From Halobacteriovoraceae bacterium (GTDB lineage: Bacteria; Bdellovibrionota; Bacteriovoracia; Bacteriovoracales; Bacteriovoracaceae), in the NCBI GenBank assembly GCA_002711995.1, contig PASN01000004.1, positions 71,674 to 135,673 of the forward strand: a stretch of DNA of 64,000 nucleotides. The letters run 5' to 3'. This document shows, one piece after another, positions 33,785 to 42,436 of this stretch. A program made the position numbers and the translations under genes. Position 1 is the first letter of the stretch; each line of letters opens with the position of its first letter. The notes under the pieces were generated by a model that saw nothing but the letters and a program-made list of their open reading frames with translations, searched no databases and was not told the origin of the DNA.

Positions 33785-34891
33785 ATGAAAACTGTACTAT
33801 TTGTCGGTCTAGATGTCGATGACAAGATGTTTCACGCGACTGTAATCAACTCGCAAACCGGGGAAATATCCTACTTTAAAACTAAACCAATTGGTTCAAA
33901 GTTAGTCGAAAAGCTCCTAACTTATCACTCTTGCCCTCAAGATTATCAAATTTGTTATGAATCTACATATATTGGATTTTCCCTCTGCAGGTTTTTAAGA
34001 AAAGAAAGCTTTCATTGTGATGTCATTGCATCTGGTCTTGTGCCCGAAGTCTCAGGACATAAAGTCAAAACTGATCGTTGCGACTCTGAGAAACTCGCAA
34101 AGCTATATATGAAAGACATGTTAACTACCTTGAACATTCCAGCTGAAGAAGATGAAGCTGAAAGAGATCTTGTGCGCTCAAGGTCTCTGGTAAGCAAACA
34201 AGTGATTAAAACAAAAAACCACATCCAATCACTTTTAAGAAGGCACGGGATTGACTACAGAAACGAAGAAAAACAATTGAACTTGTGGACTGAGAGATAT
34301 CGTAAATGGCTTTATGGAAAAGCTTCAAAGCTAAATGATACTTTAAAGATAAATTTGAACCTTCTTCTTTCCCAGTTAGAGTTTTTGGAGAGCTCTTTAA
34401 AGACATATAATAAGGAAATTGAGAACCTCGCCAAAACAGAAAAGTATGAGAGCAAAGTTCAAGCACTTGTCTGTTACAGAGGTATTGAGACCTTGACTGC
34501 AATGAAAGTTATAACAGAGTTGGGTGACATTAGACGTTTCGACCACCCTAGAAAGTTAATGTCATTCCTAGGCTTCGATGTAATTGAATACAGCTCAGGT
34601 GGAAAAGAAAGAAAATTCGGCATAACAAAATATGGAAATAAAATAGTAAGAACAGCACTAGTAGAAGCAACACAAAGATGTGCCACACCTCCGAAGGTTA
34701 GTTACAATCTTAGAATCAGAAGAGGAAAAACGCCACCAGAGCTTATTGTTGTCGCAGACAAGTGCATGCAAAGACTCTATCGTAAGAGCAACCATCTCTT
34801 AAGTAGGGAAAAGAACAGGAATAAGGTGAAAGTCGCATGTGCACGTGAAATGTGCGGGTTCATTTGGGAGTCTTTAATGAGAGTAAGCTAA
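33785..34891 (+). CDS. IS110/IS1111 transposase (DEDD recombinase)
   Basis: A 368-residue transposase. The N-terminal RuvC-like DEDD domain shows GLDVDDKMFHA (first Asp), ICYESTY (Glu) and KTDRCDSEKLAKL (two Asp). The C-terminal Tnp_2 domain has YRGIETLTAMKVITELGD and FGITKYGNKIVRTALVEA, the region with the catalytic Ser in this family (near MSFLGFDVIEYSSGGK). The start at 33785 is fixed by GGGAGGT 7 bases upstream. The frame is intact, so the element may still be mobile. Recent work on the IS110 family shows that the transposase acts with a bridge RNA; see the 3' region entry. Confidence 0.93.
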   Translation: MKTVLFVGLDVDDKMFHATVINSQTGEISYFKTKPIGSKLVEKLLTYHSCPQDYQICYESTYIGFSLCRFLRKESFHCDVIASGLVPEVSGHKVKTDRCDSEKLAKLYMKDMLTTLNIPAEEDEAERDLVRSRSLVSKQVIKTKNHIQSLLRRHGIDYRNEEKQLNLWTERYRKWLYGKASKLNDTLKINLNLLLSQLEFLESSLKTYNKEIENLAKTEKYESKVQALVCYRGIETLTAMKVITELGDIRRFDHPRKLMSFLGFDVIEYSSGGKERKFGITKYGNKIVRTALVEATQRCATPPKVSYNLRIRRGKTPPELIVVADKCMQRLYRKSNHLLSREKNRNKVKVACAREMCGFIWESLMRVS

Positions 34892-35075
34892 GATCTTTTA
34901 ACAAGGCCAAAGAGGAATAACTTTGGCAATCCCTGGTGCGGGGCCAGGAGTTTAAAACACTCGCAAAAAGATAAGGGCAAGGCCAAGTGGTGAACTATTC
35001 TTAATGCGTTGACCAGCACGCGAATAAAAGCGAACTAGTTTCCAAAGGTTTTGTTAAAAGATTTTACTATTGACA
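34892..35075 (+). ncRNA. Candidate bridge RNA region of the IS1111-type element
   Basis: The space between the transposase stop and the right inverted repeat is non-coding but rich in pairing. A 7-bp stem GCCAAAG/CTTTGGC lies at 34906-34927 and a second stem CCTGG/CCAGG at 34932-34948, with weaker pairings downstream. In IS1111-type members the bridge RNA is known to come from the right end, after the transposase gene, which matches this location. The exact RNA ends, donor loop and target loop were not resolved. Confidence 0.45.
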
Positions 35076-35085
35076 GGCGGTCATA

Positions 35086-35111
35086 CATAAAAGGCCTCCA
35101 TTTGGAGGCCT
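35086..35111 (-). terminator. Terminator of the flagellar operon, interrupted by the IS
   Basis: On the minus strand AGGCCTCC and GGAGGCCT form an 8-bp stem with an AAAT loop, 29 bases past the flgE stop. Only four T follow before the IS end. The T-rich remainder is found on the far side of the IS (see findings). Confidence 0.8.
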
Positions 35112-35140
35112 AACTACTAACTAACTTGTGTGTGAACCTA

Positions 35141-36421
35141 TTATCTCTTGATATTTAGGACTTCTTGCAACATTTGATCACTTGTTGTGATTGTTTTTGT
35201 GTTGGCCTGGAAGTTTCTCTGAGCTCCCATTAAGTTAATAAACTCATCTGCGATATCAACATTGGAAAGCTCAATTGACTTCGCTAAAACCTCGCCTCTT
35301 CCGTCATCGCCCGGCTTGCCCATTGCGCCCTGGCCAGACTTTCTAGTTTCTTTGAACAAGTTCTTACCCATCTTGAAAAGACCTTCATTGTTCTCAAACT
35401 TGGCAACTGCGATTTGAGCAATGTCTCTTTGGTCACCGTTGTCATAAGACGCTGTAAGGATACCTTTGTCATTGAATGATAGAGAGGCCAATGTCGCGGC
35501 ACTCGCTCCATCTTGAGTGTGTCTTGCAACCGAGGAGTCTGACCCATATTGAGTGGAAGCGTCTTTTCCGTTGCCACCTTCAGCAATTGACTCGCCAAAG
35601 TTAAAATTGATTTGCTGTCCTGGAGCCGCTCCGTTATTGAAGTTGAATGAGTTAAGCTCAGTGATCTCTTCTTGAAGCTCGCCTTTGTTGTTAAAGTTTA
35701 GCTTCCCTCTTCCCATCTCAACCATTGTTCCAGGAGTTCCGCCTGCGGCATCCTTACCATCTACCATCGCATGGTAATCCCAAGAACCGTCATTTGTTTT
35801 ATTAAAGTAAACAGTAACAAGTCTTTGAGAACCAACATTGTCATATACCGCAAAACTTGTGTTGAAGTTTGAAGTGTTTGCTGGGTCTTGAGGGTTGAAC
35901 TGCTTAACTTTTTCACGAGAGTCAAGGTTCATTGAAACGTTCACTTCACTGGTAGCTGTAGCTGGAATTGTTGTGTTTCCTAGCTTGATGGCACCCATCT
36001 TTTGAGAAATCTCTCCAGCGTCGTTTGCTTGGAAGCCTAGAACTTTGTAACCATCACCGTTGATTAGGTGTCCGTCTTTGTCAAAGTGGAAAGACCCGTC
36101 TCTTGTAAAGCCTCTTCCGCCTGGAGCTTCCACAGAGAAGAATCCGTTGCCGTTGATTGCAAGGTCAGTGATGTTCTCTGTTCTTTGGATATTACCTTGA
36201 TTAAATTTTGGAGTTACGTGGGCAAGCTTAACACCAGAACCGATCTGATCGCCGCCATCGATGCCTTTAAGGGACTTTGAAAGCATGTCTTGAAATTCAG
36301 CTCTTGAACCTTTAAATCCAAAGGTGCCGGCGTTAGCAATGTTGTCACCGATTACGCTCATGCTGGAACCAGCAGCGTTAAGACCAGACACACCAATGTT
36401 AAATGATGAAAGAATACCCAT
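35141..36421 (-). CDS. flgE: Flagellar hook protein FlgE
   Basis: A 426-residue axial protein that polymerises into the hook joining the basal body to the filament. The N-terminal rod/hook signature MGILSSFNIGVSGLNAAGSS with DNIANAGTFGFKGSRAEFQD and the C-terminal coil NLMGAQRNFQANTKTITTSD are both present. The central Gly/Asn-rich part is the surface-exposed D1/D2 region. AGGAGGGA lies directly before the ATG, the strongest ribosome binding site in the operon, consistent with a high-copy structural protein. It is the last gene of the operon and is preceded by a structured leader of about 100 bases. Confidence 0.97.
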   Translation of the reverse strand: MGILSSFNIGVSGLNAAGSSMSVIGDNIANAGTFGFKGSRAEFQDMLSKSLKGIDGGDQIGSGVKLAHVTPKFNQGNIQRTENITDLAINGNGFFSVEAPGGRGFTRDGSFHFDKDGHLINGDGYKVLGFQANDAGEISQKMGAIKLGNTTIPATATSEVNVSMNLDSREKVKQFNPQDPANTSNFNTSFAVYDNVGSQRLVTVYFNKTNDGSWDYHAMVDGKDAAGGTPGTMVEMGRGKLNFNNKGELQEEITELNSFNFNNGAAPGQQINFNFGESIAEGGNGKDASTQYGSDSSVARHTQDGASAATLASLSFNDKGILTASYDNGDQRDIAQIAVAKFENNEGLFKMGKNLFKETRKSGQGAMGKPGDDGRGEVLAKSIELSNVDIADEFINLMGAQRNFQANTKTITTSDQMLQEVLNIKR

Positions 36422-36478
36422 TTGTCCCTCCTAGACGTAAGCATTTTGAGGATCCCCGACAACTACAGGCCGTGGACA

Positions 36479-36501
36479 TGGCTTCCGGAAAGGACCAGCC
36501 A
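36479..36501 (-). promoter_or_regulatory. Hairpin in the flgE leader
   Basis: A GC-rich stretch between the flagellar operon protein gene and flgE can fold as TGGCT-[2-base bulge]-TCC-loop-GGA-AGCCA on the minus strand. No T-run follows, so it is not a terminator. It may stabilise or regulate a separate flgE message. It does not match a riboswitch class I recognise. Confidence 0.3.
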
Positions 36502-36523
36502 CCTCAATTGTAAATTTTATTTC

Positions 36524-36928
36524 CTATACAAAGACAGTCGAATCTATCTTTGTAAACACATTCTCGTTCATGCTGCCTTTATCGACAGCTGTTACCACTT
36601 TGTTGTTTTTTACATCAACAATGTAGGCGGCCTGATCAGTAATAACCAAAGAGTCTTTTCCACCCTTTGCTCTTAACTTCGTCATGGCATCTTTGACTTT
36701 TAAATATTCACTTCCGTCAAAGTTAATCTTTCTCTCTTCCAATCGCTTTGCAGCATGGGAGCTTATGTCAATTCCACCGTGAAGCGGCTTTTGAACTTGC
36801 TCATTCTCAAGCATGCGCTTGAAATCGCTAACCTTGCCTTCCTTTGGAAGACGGTTGCTTACATCAACCTTCTTCTGATTAGGAAGCTTGGTGACATTAG
36901 GAATAAGCATGTTAACGTTTTTAGCCAA
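36524..36928 (-). CDS. Flagellar operon protein (TIGR02530 type)
   Basis: A 134-residue protein found between flgD and flgE in many flagellar operons. The core GGIDISSHAAKRLEERKINF and ALVITDQAAYIVDVKNNKVVTAVD-like region (here DSLVITDQAAYIVDVKN) fit that family, whose function is still unclear. The start is TTG at 36928, 3 bases after the flgD stop, with GGAG 6 bases upstream; an ATG at codon 7 is an alternative. No signal peptide is present. Position implies a cytoplasmic role in hook assembly or its regulation. Confidence 0.8.
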   Translation of the reverse strand: MAKNVNMLIPNVTKLPNQKKVDVSNRLPKEGKVSDFKRMLENEQVQKPLHGGIDISSHAAKRLEERKINFDGSEYLKVKDAMTKLRAKGGKDSLVITDQAAYIVDVKNNKVVTAVDKGSMNENVFTKIDSTVFV

Positions 36929-36931
36929 TTA

Positions 36932-37930
36932 TTACTCCACGTCGTAGACGTTGGTTAGTCCGGTTCCAACAGCTTGGTTGTTTGCTCTATAAGCATCCAC
37001 CGGTTTAGTACCATTTAATTTTACCCCTGAATTTGATCTTCCGGCAATAGGCAAATTTGTCGGATTACTTTTTGCCGGTTTAATCTCCACACCCGCCAAA
37101 GCTTCGCTTACTGCAGGTTTGTCTTCTTTCAAGGCCATATCTTTTGTTTGTCCAGGAACATGAAAAGAATCAACGTCCCTAAGAAATACTTTTTTGCCAT
37201 CAACTAAAAGAACTGTTTCGCCGTTTTCAAAAAATACGGACTCAACGTTACCTTTAACCTTGGTTTCAACATTCATTGGCTCTGAAAATCTATCCCAGGC
37301 CAGAACGTTAACACTGTACTCACCAGGAGCACTTGGAGAACCATCCAAAGCAACTCCGTCCCATAGGACGTTTTGGTTTCCTCTACCAAGATTTTCTTTC
37401 CAGATTTCTCCAACCATATTGTTTTTGGAATCATAGATTCTTACCAACGCTTTTGAGGCTGGTTTTGGAAGAGTGAATAGAATATCGGCGTCTTTGCCCT
37501 CGCCTTCAAAGTTAAGCGAGCGACCTTGAGTCACAACCTCTTTTCCAAGAAAGCTTGCCCCATAGAACTTGTCTTTGATGTTTGCGTTTTTATTCATCCC
37601 ATCAAACTTGGAGTTCAAGTTAGCAAGCTGCTCTAGTTGCGAGAATTGCGCAAGCTCTGCCGCCATTTTTCCTTGTTCCATTGGTTTTAAAGGATCTTGG
37701 TGTTGAAGTTGGTGAGTTAAAAGCTTCAAGAACTCGTCTTTACCCATTTTGTTGTGTTTCTTGCCGTCCACATATAGGTCGTTTTTTTCTTGATAGCCTG
37801 TGATTTTGTTTAGAAGTCTCTGCTTCTCCTTCGGAGAAAGGTCCTTTCTGTTTGAAGGATCCGGTTTTGCGATTGTTACCTCGCGAAAACCTCTCTCTTG
37901 GCTGCTGAGTGGTCGTCCCATTTGGGGCAT
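36932..37930 (-). CDS. flgD: Flagellar hook assembly scaffold FlgD
   Basis: A 332-residue hook-cap protein needed for FlgE polymerisation. The family motif lies at KMGKDEFLKLLTHQLQHQDP with MEQGKMAAELAQFSQLEQL. The central part has the tudor/Fn3-like segment, including VGEIWKENLGRGNQNVLWDG and GEYSVNVLAWD. A C-terminal extension of about 90 residues (rich in Lys, Pro and Asn) goes beyond the usual length of about 230. The start codon overlaps the fliK stop (TAATG), so the two are translationally coupled. Confidence 0.93.
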   Translation of the reverse strand: MPQMGRPLSSQERGFREVTIAKPDPSNRKDLSPKEKQRLLNKITGYQEKNDLYVDGKKHNKMGKDEFLKLLTHQLQHQDPLKPMEQGKMAAELAQFSQLEQLANLNSKFDGMNKNANIKDKFYGASFLGKEVVTQGRSLNFEGEGKDADILFTLPKPASKALVRIYDSKNNMVGEIWKENLGRGNQNVLWDGVALDGSPSAPGEYSVNVLAWDRFSEPMNVETKVKGNVESVFFENGETVLLVDGKKVFLRDVDSFHVPGQTKDMALKEDKPAVSEALAGVEIKPAKSNPTNLPIAGRSNSGVKLNGTKPVDAYRANNQAVGTGLTNVYDVE

Positions 37931-39237
37931 TAGGCTGACTTCCTTTCTTTATTCAACAGACTCCATAGCTCTTCTCTTCTATTGGAGTCCTCTTTTCTTT
38001 GCTGTTGCTCTCCAGATCTATTTTGCTGGTTTGCAAACTGCTTTGAATTCGAATCAGAATTGTTTTGGTTCGTTCCATTGTTGTTTGAAGAAGAAGATGA
38101 TTCAAGTTTGAACTCCCCTACTTGGATACCTGAGTTTTGAAGAGTTTGAACAAGTTCATTTTGGTGTTTTTGAAAGAACTTTCCTGCCTCTGCTCCTTGG
38201 TGTCCAATAACAACATTAACTTTGTCGCCACCTGCTTTTTGAACCATTAAGTCGATGTCACCCAGCTCTGGATGATTGAAGCTCATTTGCGCAGTCGGCT
38301 CTTTTGCGGCCTTGGCCTGAACTATGTAGTCTTGAATTTGTCCGATAACAGTATCAATATTTGAGCTTTTATTTAAAGCGTTCAGATCAAAGACTTTTGT
38401 GCTGGACTGAGTTTGTTGAAGGGAGTTGGATTCCGCTTTCAGATTAAGAAGCTGTTCGCTGCCCTGATTCATATCCATTGAAGCGGAAGTGTCCGCCTCA
38501 ACTTGCGTTTGAACAATCTCAGGATTTTTCTTAGCAAAGGCATGATTTGTAATCATTGATTGCTGTTCATTCTTGTATTGAGAATTAAGAGCTCTCTTTT
38601 TTCCTGTTTTGCTTTGCTTTGCCATGAATTGGTTTAGATCAACAAGGCCTTGTCCATCTTGAACAGCTTTGGCCTGCTCAGCGTTTTGTGTCTGTGGCGT
38701 CTGAATTGTTTTAAGTGCCGCCTGCTCTTTTAGAGCTTGAGGTTGTTTTGTGGACTTGGCCACAATATCTTGAAGAGCACTGCTCTCTTTTGTTGTTTCA
38801 GCTTTTTGTCCTTTAAGCAACTTTGCCAAAGGACTTTCAATTGTTTCTAATTTTTGAGCGCCTAGTTTGGCAGCGTCAGGATTCTTACCTTCAGTTAAGA
38901 TCGCCTGTTCAGCAACCTCTGTGTTTCCAAATTGTGCCTTGGTTACATTTTCAGGTAAAAGAGATTGAAGTTTTTGATTAAGCTCGCCTTGTTTAAGTTT
39001 TGCGGCGTCAACTTGTTGATCAAGATTTTCAACAAGTTTTTGAGCGTCTTCAAAAGACATGTTCTTCAATGCGTCTTGGAAGTTTTCAGGCATCTCGCCT
39101 TGCTCCATGAGCATTTTTGCAATCTCAGGGTCTTGAGAGAGCTGATCACCCAACATGGCGAAAACATCTTTTTCACCAGTAGACACTCTGCCTTGGGCAT
39201 GTGTGCTAGGGGTTGAATTTAACAGTTCTTTTAACAT
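37930..39237 (-). CDS. fliK: Flagellar hook-length control protein FliK
   Basis: A 435-residue protein, long, Gln-rich and largely disordered in its N-terminal 300 residues, as expected for a molecular ruler. The conserved C-terminal domain is seen at AQMSFNHPELGDIDLMVQKA and FFQKHQNELVQTLQNSGIQV, which matches the substrate-switch domain (L-P-x-L-G pattern). A Ser/Asn/Gln-rich tail follows. Identification rests on that domain and on the position between motE-like and flgD. Confidence 0.85.
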   Translation of the reverse strand: MLKELLNSTPSTHAQGRVSTGEKDVFAMLGDQLSQDPEIAKMLMEQGEMPENFQDALKNMSFEDAQKLVENLDQQVDAAKLKQGELNQKLQSLLPENVTKAQFGNTEVAEQAILTEGKNPDAAKLGAQKLETIESPLAKLLKGQKAETTKESSALQDIVAKSTKQPQALKEQAALKTIQTPQTQNAEQAKAVQDGQGLVDLNQFMAKQSKTGKKRALNSQYKNEQQSMITNHAFAKKNPEIVQTQVEADTSASMDMNQGSEQLLNLKAESNSLQQTQSSTKVFDLNALNKSSNIDTVIGQIQDYIVQAKAAKEPTAQMSFNHPELGDIDLMVQKAGGDKVNVVIGHQGAEAGKFFQKHQNELVQTLQNSGIQVGEFKLESSSSSNNNGTNQNNSDSNSKQFANQQNRSGEQQQRKEDSNRREELWSLLNKERKSA

Positions 39238-39266
39238 TTACTCTCTCTAGTTTCCTGTTACCTATA

Positions 39267-39791
39267 TTATTGTCGCATATTCAGGTATTGTTTTTGAAGT
39301 CGGGCAGAAACTTCCTTATCCATTAAGTTAAATATCTTGGATGCTCTCTCCGGCTCAATTAATTCAATGATTTTCACTGAAATTTTAGCATCTTGCACTG
39401 AAAGAAGCTCTGCTGCCTTTGCTGGCTTCATGTTGCTAATAACACTTACAAGCTGCTTTATTCTAATTGCTTCTTTTCTTGCGTTTTCATCAAGACAGCC
39501 CAATATTTTACTTTGTCTGGACTCAAGCTTTGCAATTCTTTTTGATAAGCTTTCCTCGCCCAGGCGAACTTGCTCTTCCCTTTTGTCCAGCTGTTCACTT
39601 CGTTCTTCAAGCTTTCTTTCTTTCTCTAGAAGCTCTTTAGTTAATTGAGAAACCGAAGATTTCTTAAGACGATCAACCTGGGCGTCCACCGCCTTTTTAA
39701 GAGCTTCTCTAAACTCTTCTTCAGAATACTTTTTCTCCTGAGCTTGAGAGGCTCCAACAATAAGAAAAAGGGTTATAATTAGTTTAAACAT
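39267..39791 (-). CDS. MotE-like flagellar protein with MgtE-N-type domain
   Basis: A 174-residue protein with an N-terminal hydrophobic signal or anchor (MFKLIITLFLIVGASQAQ), a long coiled coil (roughly residues 30-100: QLTKELLEKERKLEERSEQL) and a C-terminal MgtE_N-like helical domain (MKPAKAAELLSVQDAKISVK). MotE proteins of this layout sit between fliJ and fliK and help MotC or stator/FliK function in rhizobia. The start at 39791 is preferred because the upstream in-frame ATG (39827) lies inside fliJ and lacks a signal at its N-terminus. Confidence 0.75.
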   Translation of the reverse strand: MFKLIITLFLIVGASQAQEKKYSEEEFREALKKAVDAQVDRLKKSSVSQLTKELLEKERKLEERSEQLDKREEQVRLGEESLSKRIAKLESRQSKILGCLDENARKEAIRIKQLVSVISNMKPAKAAELLSVQDAKISVKIIELIEPERASKIFNLMDKEVSARLQKQYLNMRQ

Positions 39792-39805
39792 GTCTACTGT
39801 TCCGT

Positions 39806-40249
39806 TTATTTTTTGAATTGGTTCCAATTCATAACTTGTTCTTCGATTTTTTGGTGCATTGCCTTGTTGGCCGCTTTCTTGTGCGCCCTTTTGTTTTTTT
39901 CCTTAATCTCTTCAAGTACTTTAACATTCGCGCGGTGAGTTTTAAGGTCATTAAATTTTTCCCTTAACTGCTCGTCGAGCTCTGCTATTTCCGCCTTAAT
40001 AGACGTGATTGCCGCTCTTTTTCCCTGCATGAAGTATGGATAAAACCTTAAGTCCAACCCTGTCGCCCCTGCGTTTGCAGTGGCCTCTTGAGATTCGTAT
40101 GCCTCATCTATTCCGGCGTTTTGGTTTGCGATTTCATTTTCAAGCTCAACTTTTCTAGTCTGAAGACGACCAATCTCCATCTTGCACTGGTCCTCTTTTA
40201 GCTTTCGCATCTTTAAAAGGGCCTCTAATTTGAACTTGTATTTTTTCAT
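39806..40249 (-). CDS. fliJ: Flagellar export chaperone FliJ
   Basis: A 147-residue all-helical coiled-coil protein. It begins MKKYKFKLEALLKMRKLKED, the usual FliJ opening, and ends with a Lys/Gln-rich helix. FliJ forms the stalk of the FliI ATPase ring and helps pass chaperones at the export gate. Its start overlaps the fliI stop by 4 bases, as usual for the pair. Confidence 0.9.
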   Translation of the reverse strand: MKKYKFKLEALLKMRKLKEDQCKMEIGRLQTRKVELENEIANQNAGIDEAYESQEATANAGATGLDLRFYPYFMQGKRAAITSIKAEIAELDEQLREKFNDLKTHRANVKVLEEIKEKNKRAHKKAANKAMHQKIEEQVMNWNQFKK

Positions 40250-41613
40250 CCATTACCTTCCAAAAAGTTTGGATTTACTTCGGTCTCAGCTTTTCTGGCG
40301 ATTTCAACCATACGATCAAAGACATCATCCAATGTGTATGAGTCTTCAACTCTTTGCTTAAGAAGCTCCATCAAGTCTTCGTAAATAGTGATGGCCTTGT
40401 CGACTTTTGGATTTGTGCCTCTGGCGTATGCGCCAACGTTAATGAGGTCTTCAGACTCTTTATATGCGGACATTAGATCTCTTAAATGGCCTGCAACAAT
40501 GGCGTGTTCTCTTGTGGCAACCTTGCTCATTACCCTGGACACAGACTGAAGAACATCGATTGCTGGATAATGGTTTCTTGCGGCAAGCTCACGGCTAAGC
40601 ACAATGTGGCCATCAGCAATTGCACGAACGGCATCCGCGATAGGTTCATCCATATCATCGCCTTCTACTAGAACCGTATAAATGCCAGTAATAGTTCCTG
40701 CATTCTTCTTAGTTCCGGCTCTTTCCATGAGCTTAGGAAGTTTTGCAAAAACACTTGGGCCATATCCCTTTTGCCCAGGGGGCTCACCTGTGGACATTCC
40801 AATCTCTCTGTTTGCCATTGCAAAACGAGTCACGGAGTCCATCATAAAAATTACATCATTGTTTTGATCTCTGAAGTATTCAGCGATTGTTGTGGCAGCA
40901 TAGGCAGCCTTCATTCTAATAAGCGCAGAAGTGTCCGAAGTTGCAACCAAGATAACTGAACGCTTCATTCCCTCTGGGCCTAGATCGGATTCAATAAACT
41001 CTAAAACCTCTCTGCCCCTCTCTCCAATAAGAGCGATTACGTTAACGTCAGCATTTGTGTTTCTTGCTAGCATTCCCATCAGAGTGGACTTACCAACACC
41101 AGAACCGGCCATTACAGCAAGTCTTTGGCCTTTACCGGCGGTGATAAAAGAATTAACGGCATTGATGCCGGTATCTAGATTTTGTCTAATAGGTGGCCTA
41201 TGCATCGGGTTGATGGGCTCGCCAAAGATTGAGCGACTCTCTCCCATCCCTTCAATTGGACCCTTGCCATCTATAGGATTGCCTTGAAAATCAACTATTC
41301 TTCCTAGAAGGCCATCGCCCACTTTGATGGTAGTGGTAAGTTCACGCAAATAAACTTTGGTTTGGGAATTGATGCCCACAAGTTCCTTATAAGGCATAAC
41401 CTTACACTTTTCACCATCAATGCCCACAACCTCACCAAGGCAGCGCTCGCCTGTTTGAGTTACAAACTCTACAGAGCACCCCATCACCGCGCGTGGAAGT
41501 GTGGCCTCATAAATCATGCCATGGCTGGAAAGAATTTTTCCAATATTCTGATAAGGCGAATTCGCCTCAAATTCTTTATAGATTGGTCGAAAATTCAATG
41601 AAGTGCTACTCAT
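40246..41613 (-). CDS. fliI: Flagellum-specific export ATPase FliI
   Basis: A 455-residue hexameric ATPase of the flagellar type III export apparatus. Walker A is at VMAGSGVGKSTLMGMLARN, Walker B at DVIFMMDSVTRFAMANREIG, and GEPPGQKGYGPSVFAKLPKL is the F1-beta-like loop. The N-terminal beta domain and the C-terminal helical part are complete. It overlaps fliH by 8 bases and fliJ by 4, giving the conserved fliH-fliI-fliJ order. Confidence 0.97.
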   Translation of the reverse strand: MSSTSLNFRPIYKEFEANSPYQNIGKILSSHGMIYEATLPRAVMGCSVEFVTQTGERCLGEVVGIDGEKCKVMPYKELVGINSQTKVYLRELTTTIKVGDGLLGRIVDFQGNPIDGKGPIEGMGESRSIFGEPINPMHRPPIRQNLDTGINAVNSFITAGKGQRLAVMAGSGVGKSTLMGMLARNTNADVNVIALIGERGREVLEFIESDLGPEGMKRSVILVATSDTSALIRMKAAYAATTIAEYFRDQNNDVIFMMDSVTRFAMANREIGMSTGEPPGQKGYGPSVFAKLPKLMERAGTKKNAGTITGIYTVLVEGDDMDEPIADAVRAIADGHIVLSRELAARNHYPAIDVLQSVSRVMSKVATREHAIVAGHLRDLMSAYKESEDLINVGAYARGTNPKVDKAITIYEDLMELLKQRVEDSYTLDDVFDRMVEIARKAETEVNPNFLEGNG

Positions 41614-42421
41614 TCACAATCACCGATTCAAAAATTTTCTCAAGAGACGCCATCTGGGCATTCATGGATCCGTCTATGATTCCATTTTCCGACTCAAGAA
41701 TGATTCCAGGAGCGTCTTGGTCTAGATCAACTTCAACTCTTACATTAACAAGCTTGCCCATTTTCTTTTCAATTCGCTCTATAACCTCTGGGATATGCTT
41801 AAACGATTCCTGAGACACCCTAACAACCAAATTGTTTTTGGTGTTCATCTCTAGAATTAGTTTTTCAAGAAGTCTTTCTAGGTAGCCTTCGTCGCTTATT
41901 TCCTTTAATGAGATCCACTTTGTGAGGTTTTTGATCATTTCAAAGGCGTTCTTTTTGTTTTCAGTAAGAACTTTGTGGCATTGCTCATTCAAATTGCCCA
42001 ATGTGTCGACAAAGTCTTCCACTTTGCCATCAAGAGTGCCCATCGCCTCTTGATATGCTTTGGTATAGCCTTCCTGGTGTCCGGCCTGAAAGCCTTCTTC
42101 CCTGGCCTGATCAACCATAGCTGCAAGACGCTTTTGAACTTCCTCTTCGACTTTTTCATGATAATCGCGCTCTTCTTGTGCCTTAAGTCCACGGTGCTCT
42201 TCAACTAATGGATTTATGGAGAAAGCCTTAGACTTGGCAAAGCCTCTCTCCATTCTGATCACGTCTTCAGATATGCTGTTTTTAAAAGCTGAAGCATCTT
42301 TCAGAGACTTCATCTCAAAAGATGAAACTTCCTCTAATTCAGGTGCGGCCTCCTCCTGGTCAGGATTTGGAACGAGTTGTCCAAATTTAAAAGGCTTAAC
42401 ATCGAATTTTGAAATTGACAC
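41606..42421 (-). CDS. fliH: Flagellar export regulator FliH
   Basis: A 271-residue peripheral stator of the FliI ATPase. The middle coiled coil carries QAREEGFQAGHQEGYTKAYQ, the Gly-spaced helix typical of FliH/YscL. The C-terminal part has the conserved VRVEVDLDQDAPGIILESEN, followed by IIDGSMNAQM. The N-terminal 70 residues are variable. The assignment is strong from context and motif together. Confidence 0.9.
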   Translation of the reverse strand: MSISKFDVKPFKFGQLVPNPDQEEAAPELEEVSSFEMKSLKDASAFKNSISEDVIRMERGFAKSKAFSINPLVEEHRGLKAQEERDYHEKVEEEVQKRLAAMVDQAREEGFQAGHQEGYTKAYQEAMGTLDGKVEDFVDTLGNLNEQCHKVLTENKKNAFEMIKNLTKWISLKEISDEGYLERLLEKLILEMNTKNNLVVRVSQESFKHIPEVIERIEKKMGKLVNVRVEVDLDQDAPGIILESENGIIDGSMNAQMASLEKIFESVIVNE

Positions 42422-42436
42422 TTGCTTCTCCTCTTA

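Larger units (their letters stand above)
33691..35089 (+). mobile_element. IS110-family insertion sequence, IS1111-type
   Basis: A roughly 1.4-kb element bounded by perfect 14-bp inverted repeats: TATGTATGACCGCC at 33691-33704 and its complement at 35076-35089. IS1111-type elements have such subterminal repeats with a few extra bases outside, so the true ends may lie several bases further out. One transposase gene is intact. The 3' non-coding part (about 185 bases) is structured. No target duplication is evident, as expected for the family. A near-copy of the terminal motif (GGAGGTCATACA) sits over the transposase ribosome binding site. The right end abuts the hairpin that ends the flgE operon. 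Confidence 0.88.
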
